Assembly: GCA_013365325.1 (NCBI GenBank)
Contig: JABVXV010000227.1
Location: 1 to 64,000, forward strand
Direction: 5' to 3'
DNA: 64,000 bases
From: Dipetalonema caudispina
Taxonomy: Eukaryota > Nematoda > Chromadorea > Rhabditida > Onchocercidae
In this document: piece after piece, positions 14,001 through 26,130 of the stretch
Position numbering within the stretch: position 1 is the stretch's first letter
How the letters are laid out: the number at the start of each line of letters is the position of its first letter
Program-made: the position numbers and the translations under genes
The notes under the pieces: model-generated
Databases searched by the model: none
The model's input: the letters and a program-made list of their open reading frames with translations, nothing else
What the model was told of the DNA's origin: nothing

Positions 14001-16894
14001 CTCTGTATATATGATTGGAATATAATTATAAGCTTAATTCATTGAATTTCTTGAAAGATAGGAGCGGTTTTTAGTTGGATGGGAAAAAAAGATGAAGAAA
14101 GGGTTTAGTTGATTTGTTCGGGTCATTAATAAGGTCCTTTTTTTTCCAGACATTGATGACAATAATTGGTAGAAGTGATGGGCGAATGAAAATGACACAT
14201 TTGGGAAAGGTCTGTCTCTTTGATAAAAAGAGAAAAATTTTCAATGTTGTTCTCAATTTTTCGTTAATAAAATCGAAAAAAAAAAAAAAAAAAAGAAGCG
14301 ATCCTATAAAATATCGTAGTAAATAAATAAGGGCCTAATAATAGGTGAAATAACAGCCTTGCAATATACAAAATAAAGAATCTCTGTAATGAGCAAAGTA
14401 AAAATTTTTTTTTTTTTTTTTAATAAGCCAAGCAAAGATTAATGTAGTAAGCAAAATAAAAAAAAAACTCTATAATAAGTCTTTTATTGTAAAAAAAAAC
14501 TTTTTTAAAAAAAAAAAAAACTAAAACTTTTTAAAATTTCTGTATTCCTTTTGATATTTTCCAATATAATATTAAACTTATCGATATAAAAAAAAAAAAA
14601 AAAAAAATTGAAGATAACAAATAGGGTAGAAATAATGTAATCAACAGCGTATTTCCATATACATCATTTTTTTAATTAGTTGATTAATTATTAAGTCGAT
14701 TAAAAATAGCTAATTCGCAGAACGTTGAAATTGGGTAAGTTTCAACAAGAAAAAAAAAAATACTGAAAATGTGATACTATTCGAATGGAAATTTCATAAC
14801 AAAATGTTATAGGCTTATGGTAAATTATTATTGTTAGTTTTACTTATTCAATGGAGAGTAATATATTTGAAGCAATCAAAAATGAAAAATGAAATAGAAA
14901 AGAGAGAGAGAGAGAGAAAAAAAAAAGTATTATTTCCATATAGGATGGATTAGTTTGAAGAAAATTTGGAAAATTTTATGAGATTATAAATGAAACACAT
15001 CCATTTTAGCCTTGTATTTTTCATTTTTCGTCTTTTCTTTCTACTTTTTTTTTGTTCCCTTTTCTTTCTTTTTTTTTTTTAAAATAATAGAATTTCGTTT
15101 TGCAATACTTTCCACAGTATCCAAATAAAATTATAAAAATTCTTTTATACTTCCTTCTTTTTTTTTTTTTCTTTCTCAAAAAAGAAAAATGGAATTATTG
15201 CTGTCAAGTTGCTTTAACTTCCTGCCTATCACATTTTAATTTTAAGAAATTTGCATTTATAATGAAAGTTTGTAAATTTTTAACCTTAGGCTATAAAGTG
15301 TAATGATTCTACTATGCAAACATATCTATATATCACATAGAATTTGAGCTAATTTAAACTTATTACGATTTATGTTTACTTAAATATGAATTTATTGTTG
15401 TAAACATTTCGGACTAACACATTCACAGCATTAGCTTTTTGAAAAAAAAAAAAAAAAAAAAAAAAAAGCGCAAATGTCTCAAGTGAAAAAATCATTTAGT
15501 GCAATATTTTTGAATCTTTTAATAATTTTTCCTTTCAATGATAAACAGATAATTGCATTGAAATAAAAATTTATTTTTGGAAGAGTATAGAAATGAATAG
15601 TGCTAACATTGTTCCGTTAGCAATTTTTGGCTGAAATTCTATTCCAATAAAAATGTGTTTCCAAAAAAAAAAAAAAGAAAAAAGAAGAATGGTTCAAAAT
15701 TTTGAAAGATTAATGAAATTAATTAGTGTGATACGACTGGGCAGGAAGAAAGGAAAGGAAAAATGGCAGCTGCTTATGATTTAATGGACTAAACATTCAA
15801 ATATTTTAAATAAATTTATGGATGTTACATTTGAAAAAAAAAAAAAAAAAACTATCAGCGAATTTATATATTTTCAAATATTTGATATAATTTTTCTACT
15901 AAAATGAATAAACATAAAGCGTAATATTTGTTAGTATGCAAATTAGTGCAATTTTAAGAATAAAAAAAAAATTTCACATTTTTGTACAATTTTTCTTTTT
16001 TTTTTTTCTTATTTTATTTTTACAATGAATACATTTTTGGAGTATTAATTTTAAGTAAAGTTTGAAATTATAAATTGAAGTTTTCTTTCTGAAAATTTTA
16101 CGCAATGCAATTCTTTATCTTAGTTTTCAATTGTTTACTTCATTTTACTGAAAATAAATATTTTTTTAAACAATGCTATCAAATGAATATTAAGCATTAG
16201 CAAACAGTATTCGAACGGGAGAGATATGAAAAGAGGGAGGTAAATCATTGAATAAATTCTTGGTGATGATGGTTTTCTCAAGAAAGAGAAATTTGAAGTA
16301 CTTGAAATAACAATTCTAATGCTTTAAGAGGATTTATTTCTTGAAAATAGGGGAGATTGGAATGAACTTTCAGTTACAGTTTGAAAATATCAAACTTATG
16401 AGAAGTTCAAATATGATTTAAGCTTTAAATCTTTAAATTTAATCCTGATAAGCTTGACATTATTTATCTTTGGTTAAAAATTTTATCCTTTATGAATTAT
16501 GATACGCGGATAATTAATAAATGATTTTCAAACGTATGAAGTATATTTTCCTTGTCCCGTATTTACTATAATTTATCATATAAATATTATAATATTTTTT
16601 AAATGACAAATTTAATTTTCAAAATAATTATTTCGAAAATTTTCATATTTGGGAAAAAAAATATTAACATGAATAATTCGAGTTAGTGAATAATTGAAGT
16701 ATAAATGAAATATATTTTCGACAAATTTCATCAAAATTAGGAAAATAATTAGCTGCCTAATTGCTTAAACATTAAATATTTTCAATGTTTAACATTTTAA
16801 ATTAATACAATAAAATTGATGAAACGGAAATAGTTTAGTCGTTAGCATTATACATATACATATATCATTAATGATTTTACATTTTTAGCTTTTA
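8647..16894. other. Gene desert with scattered microsatellites
   Basis: Contains imperfect GAT/AAT tracts (9914-10115), a T tract (10896-10930), (AT)n followed by (GT)n (10981-11027), (CAA)n (about 11726-11752) and an AG-rich tract (12398-12448). The rest is AT-rich sequence. Two isolated exon-like segments (around 9570-9665 on - and 14151-14210 on +) have good splice signals but no partners. No gene is supported. Confidence 0.55.
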
Positions 16895-17042
16895 TGACTA
16901 TGTCATTTTCACCTTAACATTAAATTACCAATGACTATGTCATTTTTACCTTAACATTAAATTACCAATGACTATGTCATTTTTACCTTAACATTAAATT
17001 ACCAATGACTATGTCATTTTTACCTTAACATTAAATTACCTA
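16895..17042. repeat. 37-bp minisatellite, 4 copies
   Basis: The unit TGACTATGTCATTTTTACCT plus 17 more bases starts at 16895, 16932, 16969 and 17006. The copies are nearly identical (the first has TTTTC for TTTTT), so expansion is recent. Confidence 0.95.
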
Positions 17043-19322
17043 ACAGACAATACTAATTTAATAATATTAAATGGGCCACAAAAAATATATTTGTTTACTT
17101 AGCTTTTTCACATATAGTCTCGCATAATTACATACTTATTTGCTTCAATAAATCTCGAAAGCTTTCTCTTTCTCCCTCTCTCTTTCTCTCTCTCTTCCTC
17201 TCTCTCTCTCTTTCACTTTTCGACAAATACAATTTATCCTATTGTTGCAAACTATTTCATTCTAAAGCAAAACAAAAAAAAAAAAAAAAAATAAAAAACA
17301 ACAAAAAATTTCAATTTAATGAAAAAAGAAAAATCAATGCAAATATATTTTTACATATCTTTTACAATTCCAAATACTTTTCCCTCTTTTTTTTCGAATG
17401 ATTTATGATAAATTTATAGCAAAATTTAGGAAATTTTCACATTTGATGAAAATTAGTTTATTTATTGATTTGTTTAACTTCTTATATTAATGTAAAATTA
17501 TTGGTAAACAGATAATTTTAGAAGAAATTAATAAAGTTATCAGATTTAGAGTATTACTGTGATATAATTTTTAATAGTATACTTGAATACATTTGATATT
17601 CATTTCCATATAACTTTTCATAGTGTAAGTTCTATTTGCTGTTTGTTTCCGAAAAATGAACAATTTTTCCATATTTTATAAATTGATTTCTTTTTTTTTT
17701 TTTTTTTTTTTTTGTTTTCTGAATTTCAAGTATTATTAATTTTTCTCTTCTTGGTTTCCTAAAAAAATCTGTTGCTATGAATTCTTTCCAAAATTTAAAT
17801 GAATTTAACTTTCATATAAGACATTGGATCGTTTTTTTTTTTGAATATGTAACAGAAAGTTATTATCAACACAATTTGTTATATCTATTAGAAATAATAT
17901 CAAAGAAAGATTTTTGATTAGAAAATTTCTTTTTTTTTTTGAAAATAAATTTTAGATAGAATAAAAGGTGTTGTTGATATTTTTAGTCTGAAATTTAACA
18001 AAATAAATTATAACAAATGCATAACCAAAGTATGATAATGGAATTGTATTCAAAATTGTTTATAATATTTTGAGGATGGATTAAATTAGCAAGTTCATTT
18101 TAATCTATATTGTAGTAACATTATCATTTATCCATCATTTCAATATTGATTATAATAGGAGTGAAATAAATTTTTGATCAGTAATGAAAAGATTTAAAAT
18201 TTTGGTTGATCAATAACAAATCAAAAATTAAATTAAAAAGAAGGAAAAAGAACGATGAAAAAGTGTAAGTGGACAAAAATAGTAACAAAACTAAAATGCT
18301 CCAATTTAATTCAAAAAGAAACAAATAAATTTAACATTCCAAACAAACAAAAAAAAAAAAAAAAAAAAAAGAAAAAAACCAAAGAAATATATGAAAAGCT
18401 AAGATGGAAAAAAAAGTAAATAATTCATCTAACCTTTTTCATTTATTTTCAAAAAAAAAAAAAAAAGCAAATTTATTTTGAATGAAATCCTCTGTATTGC
18501 ATTTAAGTTGACATTTCTTTTTCTTTTTTTTTTTTTTTTTAAAAAAAAATATTTGCGCAATGAAGCATTACATTCTTTTTTTTTTTAACTTTCTTAGTTC
18601 CAATGTTAGCTTTAAATATAAATAAGCTTTAGGAAAAAATAAGTGCAAAGAAATATTAGCATGTCAATGTCACAGAATGTGACAGCCGAAAGAAAATTTT
18701 GTTTGTTCACTTCAGTATTTTCCAATTTCTCTTCTGTGTTTTCCAACATTTCCATTTTATTTTTCTATTTTTAACTTTTTTGCCTCTTTTTTTTTTTTGC
18801 ACCCATTTGAATAGTCAAAGCAATTTTGCATGATAAAGTTAGTTTAAAATGGTTAGGAAAAAAATTGGACAGACAATTGAGCTAAGCTTTTTTTTTTTTT
18901 TTGCATCTTTAAAAATAAAAACGAAAATATATTTGAATGAAATGAAACTTTCATTTAATTTAAAAAATGTTTGAAATTTAGCATTTATAATTAGTAGAAG
19001 ATAATGAAAAGAGCTTTATTAACTATCAATAGTTTTGGAACGGATGAAAAGTTTTGTGTGTTTGAAAGTCATTCAATTTCAATGGTACTCTAATTGTTAC
19101 TAAAGGTTTTCAAGAAATTGAGTAATTATATATTTGTTAAAGTTTCCAATAAAATTTGCATAACTTTTAGAGGACGAATACAAGAAGAGTTTTTTTTACT
19201 CATACATTATTAACATTTTAATGATTGAATGTTGCCAATGAAGGAATTTTTTGAAGGAAATAACTGATGCTAAATTAATAATTTACTGTTTTTTCAGTTA
19301 AAATATGAAACAGTTCATTATT
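17043..19322. other. AT-rich intergenic sequence
   Basis: Contains a CT-rich tract (17165-17218) and several A and T homopolymers. I see no coding exon here. Confidence 0.6.
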
Positions 19323-19540
19323 GGTAAATCCCATAGAAGTAAATTTGAAAAACATATTTTAAATGCGATAAATTCCGCATATGAAAACCTCAAAGATATG
19401 ATTCAAAATTTCGTAAATTCTATGTAATAAAATTTCACAAACATATTCCAAATCCTATAAATTTCATATAAAGAAATTTCAAAGTTATATTCTAAACTCG
19501 GTAAATCTCACATATGAAAATCTCGAAAATACCAAAACAG
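19323..19540. repeat. Degenerate repeat of about 44 bp, 5 copies
   Basis: Five diverged copies of a unit opening GGTAAATCYC and containing ATGAAAAYCTC start near 19323, 19367, 19412, 19455 and 19499. The array lies just beyond the 3' end of the Reeler-DOMON gene. It is older than the 37-bp arrays, judging by its divergence. Confidence 0.65.
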
Positions 19541-19776
19541 ATATGTCAAGATAAACGGATCATCGAAATGATCTATGATGAAATTATAAACTATTAAATT
19601 GGTTTTTGGTGATATTGAAAAAAAAAAAAAAATTGATATGTAATGTTTGCTTTATTTATCCATAAAAGTTTTATTTTATTATTGCTAATTAATGGAGGGA
19701 AAAAAAAGTGAAATATGCAAAAAAAAAGCAAACAGGAAGAAAACAAACAAACAAATATCACATTTTAATGCCGTTA

Positions 19777-22700
19777 TCATAAATAATTAAAATACAATAA
19801 AATGATAAGTAAAATACGAAATATATGATAGCAATAAGTATTGGCACTTAAATTTAATGTATGAACATTGGAAGATGATACAGTTGTTGGTAACCTGGTA
19901 ACACCGGATGAAATTGAATTCGGATTACACATATTCGAACCAGGTATTCGCCATTTACGTAATTTATACGGATGACCATCTGTAGAATGGGAAAAATGGT
20001 ATGTATTAATTCATTAATTAATTAATTGATGAAATCGTAATCTTATATAAAAGTGAAAAAATACATATATATGAAATTTTGATTAGGTATTTCGGAATGC
20101 TTTTTCAATTTGTTTTAATTTTCTTTTAATAGAAAATCAATTCTAGTATTTTGAAAATAAAAATATGAAGGCTTATTGATTGATGAAATAATAACTTACA
20201 TGAATTAACTTTCCCAAATAATAGTATCGATGTATTCCTTCTTGGACGTTCCATTTCAAAACTACAAAATGAAGAGTTAAAAAAATTGAAAAAAGGATAA
20301 AAAAACTCAACAAATATTTATTAATTTACATAATTAATATTTCTATTTCTCTGTCTGATACTATTCTAATATTTGATAAACATTAAAATTTCTGCAATGA
20401 AAGAAAAAAAAATATGGAAATAAAATTTTAAATGGTAAAAATTTATGTAATCAAATGTTTTTTTTTTTTTTTTTTAACTGACTAATTTTATATATATATT
20501 TTTTTTTTACAGTAATATATGATTTAGACTCAATCAAATTGCTAAAAGAAAAAGAAAATAACAAAAATTTTTTGTTTTAACGTAAAAATTTATATTATTG
20601 TAAATAAAATATAAAATTAGTAAATTAAAAAAAAAAAAAAAAAAAAAAGGAAAGAAAATTATTGATGAAAATAATTTACCGACAAAATGTACGTATACCA
20701 TCATTGATTGTTTTTAATCGTTTACTATATGGTCGATCGAAAATATCTGGGAAACCTCGATCACCGATTACATAATAATCATTCATTGAAGAATTATTAT
20801 TTGTTGTAATACATAGTACTGCGCGTTTTTCACTCTATGCATTAATTAATTTTATTTTATTTTATGGAAAATAAAAATTTTACAACAATACGATAAATGC
20901 TTTTTTTTTTTTTTTTTTTTTCTAATTCGATATTATAAAATAGTAATAGGTTAAATATGTAAAGCTAAATAGAATAGTAGAATAAATATAAGAGAAGTAA
21001 ATAATAAGAGAAAGATTATTGTTAGGATTAAAGGTTAATGCTAAAAAAAATGGAACAATATAGATAAAATTTGAATAAATTGAAAATACCCATTAAACTA
21101 TATATATATATATATTTTCTCTCAACAACATTATTTATATTCATTTATCCAATCAACATTTAGTCCTCAAATCTTTGACCTTATCATCATTAAATTACAA
21201 ATTATTTAACTATTATCTTCCTTTCTTACTTTCATATATTTAATTAAATGCATATTTTGAATAACAAATATCTTAAATATATATCATATCATAAATATAT
21301 TGGAATACTCTTAATGATTTTTCTTAAATTAAAAATTAATAAAAATAAATTTGCATACTTCAGATAAGCCAAAGGAAGCAATATGACCATAATGTGTTGC
21401 TTCAACAATCATTGATTTCTTATAGCAACGCCATTTTAATGAAAATTGACATGTTTCACCAAATAGGCATTGTTGATTACCAATTTTAAAACATCCATAT
21501 GAAGTACCACAACCTTGTTTTGTCACTGAAATTACTCTTTAAAATTTTAAAATTAACAATCAACATTTTTAAAACTTCCTTTTATATTCCCTAATAATAT
21601 CAAATGGAATATTTTTTCCAAAAAAAAGGCTAACATAATGTAAAACTTATCATATATATCTATATTTAAAAGTTTATTAAATAATAATTGAAATAATTAT
21701 TGCATAAATTGGAAACTTATTATATATACATCTATATTTAAAAGTTTATTAAATAAAAGTTGAAATAATTATTACATATTGGAATATATACTAAATGCAA
21801 AATGAATGATAATTAAATTAAAATTGATAATTAAAAATGAAAAATTATTCATCCCAAAAAAAAAAAAAAAAAAAGAATTAAACAAATTGAAACAAACATC
21901 GAGTAGAATTAGAAACTGGTGAAAGGAATGATGATCGGATATGATACAATTGTTTAGAGTGTATAACACTTGCTAAGAAGATAATTGCACCAGAAGGAAT
22001 ATTTGGTGGTTGCCATCTTAAACTGGAATGTCGTCTGGATACGATACCATCATTAATTATGGCACTTCCTGTAACATATCATTTCAATACATTTCAAATT
22101 TAATAAAAATTTCGAAGCATATATCCTATGAATGATTGAAAATGCAAGATACTAAATTGTATTACATATTGAAATGAAATAATATTAAGTAAAGAGTTTA
22201 TCAATTATGTCAATAAAAAATTTTTTATAACTTTGAAATTCTCATTATGTAGTTGAAATTTAATTAAAATAGGAAAAAAAAAGCTGATATGAAATGAAAA
22301 TCAATAAGAATTTAATGAAAAGGTTAAAAGGTTAAATGATAAAGTATGAGAAATATTCTTATCATAGTATTAAAAGTAGAAAATTCCTCACAAAATTTTG
22401 CAACAAATAATGGAATGTAATAAAATTCGAACGATGAAGTTGTCAAAAGTTATCAATCAAATGATAACTCTTCAACTGACCGTAATTACCGCTACAATTA
22501 ACAAGTTTGAAGTAATTAGGTATCGGTTCGACGAATCGTCCTGTTTGAGTTGTTGGATTGATAATTGAACGGGCCTGTATTTGTGCTCGTTCAAATGGAC
22601 CACCTTCCACCCGTACTGTAAATAATTTTTAATTAAATAACTTAAAAAAATAAACAAGGAATAAAAATTATAAAATATCATGCCAATATGATTTATTCGA

Positions 22701-23305
22701 ATTGTTATACATAAATACTAAATTTCAAATATTTATTAGGAAAAATATTATCATTTAAAAGTTAAAGTGCATTTAAAATTTTCAAACTTTACTTCTTTTT
22801 TTTTCTTTAGAAAAGAAGCAATTTGAAATAGTTCAAATAACTGGTAACCTTAAGCTTATAAATAAATAGGGAAGTAAAGTAATTTGTGTTAATAAGGGAT
22901 TATTTCAGACAGATGAAAAATTTGTAAATATTATGTGTTATTTTAAATGATTAAATAATTTTTGCAAAAATTTTGTTATTATTTTAAAGAAAACCATTAA
23001 AATATGAAATAAAAAATTGTAAAAAAAATGTTAAATATGTGAAAAAAAAAAAAAAAAAAAGGTGGAAAAATCAAACCTTGTAAAATTTTCCTATTTTCTG
23101 CATCATATTCGAACGTTTCACGATCGTTACTATCAAAAATACGTATTTTAAAAATGGTTTGTTTCAATGGTGAAATAATATTTTGATTATAAATTGGTAG
23201 CATCAAATTACAAGAAGGATCAGATACAGTAAAATCAACTTGTTGCAATATTCCACATAAAATTGGTAATTGGATTACAACCATTACCAATACTATCACA
23301 TTCAT
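19777..23305 (-). CDS. Reeler-DOMON domain protein, 7 exons, 373 aa
   Basis: Exons on the minus strand: 23305-23077, 22615-22481, 22068-21898, 21525-21359, 20834-20680, 20261-20200 and 19979-19777. Every junction keeps phase, and the total is 1122 nt with a TGA stop. Residues 1-19 are a signal peptide (MNVIVLVMVVIQLPILCGI). Residues about 25-165 read as a Reeler domain: FERAQIQAR, then a G-x-F turn, KLVNC, and the HSSLRWQPP segment at 135-143 followed by SGAIIFLASV. Residues about 180-315 read as a DOMON domain, opening CGTSYGC with four cysteines (184, 190, 198, 204) and W210. This is the layout of the ferric-chelate-reductase-1 (FRRS1/SDR2) family, whose DOMON binds haem or sugar. However, the cytochrome b561 membrane region is absent. 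The protein instead ends in one hydrophobic tail (residues about 352-373, FRILLIILLYF), which suggests a GPI signal or a single anchor. The exon 3 donor is the least certain junction. The DOMON ligand is not deducible. Confidence 0.85.
21642..21785. repeat. Intronic tandem duplication of about 70 bp
   Basis: Two copies of a segment starting AAACTTAT and containing CTATATTTAAAAGTTTATTA lie at about 21643 and 21713, inside the third intron of the Reeler-DOMON gene. Confidence 0.75.
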
Positions 23306-23732
23306 CGTATTTTATTTATGCTAATTATTAGTAATTAGCTTCAAATAGTTAATAATTTCTTAGCCTTCACCAATTTTACAATAAAAATTAATAGATGAAA
23401 GTAGATGAATGAGTGTATAATAATATTGCATTTGGGAATATTCCATATGCATTTCATTAATGAATTTTTATTTATTTCTTCATTAGCATTAACAAAAATT
23501 AGAAATTTTTTTTTTCAATCCATTAATTTGAATCAATTAATTTATTAAGATTATTGAATTGAATATATTTGCAATAATATTTGGAATTAAATAAAATGAA
23601 TTCCTGTTGAGCATCCAAATAACGAACAGTTTTCCAAAATATGAATGAATGGAAGAATTTGAAATAGGCAGAAATTTAGATAATTCCACCAGAATAAATT
23701 TGGGAAGACTTCTTGAATTTAAAGCATTATAT

Positions 23733-23740
23733 CCTGAAAA
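23733..23740 (-). other. Possible trans-splice or 5'UTR acceptor
   Basis: The minus strand carries TTTATTTTCAG with the cleavage point between 23734 and 23733, about 430 nt upstream of the Reeler-DOMON start codon. TTTTCAG is the typical nematode acceptor consensus. It could receive a spliced leader or begin a 5'UTR exon. No transcript evidence is available. Confidence 0.3.
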
Positions 23741-23819
23741 TAAACAAATTATTGAATTATTATTTATTATGTAAATGTACTGAGAAAAATGATATGTTTC
23801 ATTTTTCAACAAATCGTTT

Positions 23820-25666
23820 AAATTTTAACCATAAGTCGAATTAAATCATAATAGTAATTCATTTCATCATGTTAATAATAAATGAATAAATTAATCAATA
23901 TCATAATTAAGTTAATATGATAAAATAAATATGAAAATATATCGAAAAGTATAAAATGTGATTAAAAAGGAGGAAAAAAAGTGCGACAAATTTGTTAAAA
24001 GCAAAAAGTTAACAAATAAAAATTAATGTTATTTTGATTAGTTGAGAAGAAAATATGAATTATTATTTGCTCAATGATGAGTTAATTAATAATTATTTGT
24101 GAAAAATTTTTAGAGAAATTAGATAATTATCAAATTTGAAAACTTTCATATTATTTCTAAATCATATTTCGCTATGGGAATTATATAAATACATTTTGCA
24201 ATTTTATACATATAATAATAGACTGAAAATTTTTAGGTAATCTTTTGAAATTTGAACAAAGGCTAAGGTCAACAATAATAACAATCTGTAGGATACATTC
24301 GATGTGGAAATTTGATAATGGGATGGGTTTCAAATATCATACAATATGAAAATTTTTCCATATTTATTCAACACTGCGCACAATGCATGCATATGAACCG
24401 ATAAACTGGTAGCATTCTATTGTTAAAAGTACAAAATTCTTAAAAAAAAAAAAAAATATTTTAATTTTCTAGAAATAAGCTTTAAATTTTTGATAATCTT
24501 AACTAAAAAAAAAATTACAAATCAATTATAAGCAATAAATACAATGCTTAAATCATATCAAATTATAGATATGCTTAAATTAAATAAGTTAAAATTGATA
24601 AACACTGAAACAATTCAAATGATTCACTGCTAATATAGATGACATTTTACTGAATGTTTAATTAATGAAAATGTTGGAACGGGAAAACCGATATGTTGTG
24701 AGTGTGTATAGTAAAACATTGCAAAGACAATCCTAACAGGTGCTTTTACAACAATTTAAAACCATTGGTATTATTCCGTTCCACTTGCAAATATACTGCG
24801 ATGATGAATTTCTTCATAAAAATAAACTTTCATTTAACATGCAAAAGTATTATCAAATAAAAAAAAAAAATAAAACATTTATCCATTTTACATCTTAACA
24901 TTCAAGGAAAATACATATAAAATATATTTCATTGTACTTATATACTATAATTTATATCTTATATTTGATTAAAATTTCAATGTATCAATGTTATTTCTAA
25001 TATTTTATGTAATAGCCAATTAAATGATTAAAGATTACGTATCGTAAATATTTACAATTTCAACTTTATTGCAATTACCTTCATTCAGTGAAAATATCAT
25101 AAGTAGACAAAAAGTTTTCCTCTTTTTTTTTTTTTTTGATAAATTGAAATAATTTTTTTTTTGAAATTTAAATTTGTCAAATTTTTATGGGAAAATGTGT
25201 AACTTAAATTGTAAATTTCACGCTCGCTTTTTCTTTTTTTTCTCCTCCCTTCTTTTATTGATTCATCGTTGATGTGAAAGATTGAAATATTTGGCAAAAA
25301 CTTTTTCAAGATAAGACAAACAACAAATATATAAATTTCCAACATTCCTCTTCTTCCTTCTTTTAATTCATATTTAATTATTGGCAAAATAATTGAGAAA
25401 TCAAAAGTTGGAAATCAATGAAATTAGCAAATATACCAATTAAATACAATATAGCATTTTACTGATATGGATTAATTTATTATTCTAAATGAGTATTTTA
25501 GTAAATTAAAAAAAAAAAAACCTGTGATCAAGTAATCGTTCAATATTACAAATATGTAATATATTTTATAGAAAATTAATCTCACATGAATATACAATGA
25601 TCATTTACTGTAAAAAATGACATATTAGATAAATTAATTAGTTTTATTGCCAAATTTTAATTAACA

Positions 25667-25702
<36 letters not shown>

Positions 25703-26099
25703 AAAAAATTTTTAAAAAAAAAAAAAAAAAAAAGACAAAAGTAAAATAAAATAGGTATTGTTTGACGTACGATTTGCCAGCTGCATTTAAACAAGCTTAA
25801 ATTATTTTCAAATATAACATTTTTTCTTTTTCTTTAAACATGAAAACATTCATTCAACTGCGTGAATCTTTTTTTTTTTTTTTGTTTCAGAAAAAAAAAA
25901 AAAAATTCAATTCTTAAAAGAATGAATGTATACATCAACAATTTTTATTCTTATCATTTTGGGAAAAAATTTTTCGTTTTGTTTGTTTACATTTAATGTT
26001 TTTCTTTTACAAATTTTAGTGTGAAATTATAAACTTTTAAAAAAATTATATATTTTCTAGAAATGATTATATAATACAAATTACCTTTTCAGGTATTGC

Positions 26100-26130
<31 letters not shown>

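Noticed and set aside
14151..14210. 60-bp exon-like segment (+) with a TTTTTTCCAG acceptor and an AAG|GTCTGT donor
   Set aside because: In phase and open, but isolated. No second exon fits on either side.
23537..23812. 91-codon minus-strand frame upstream of the Reeler-DOMON gene
   Set aside because: Ile/Asn/Leu-rich translation of AT-rich DNA. The only useful signal in it is the TTTTCAG acceptor, listed separately.
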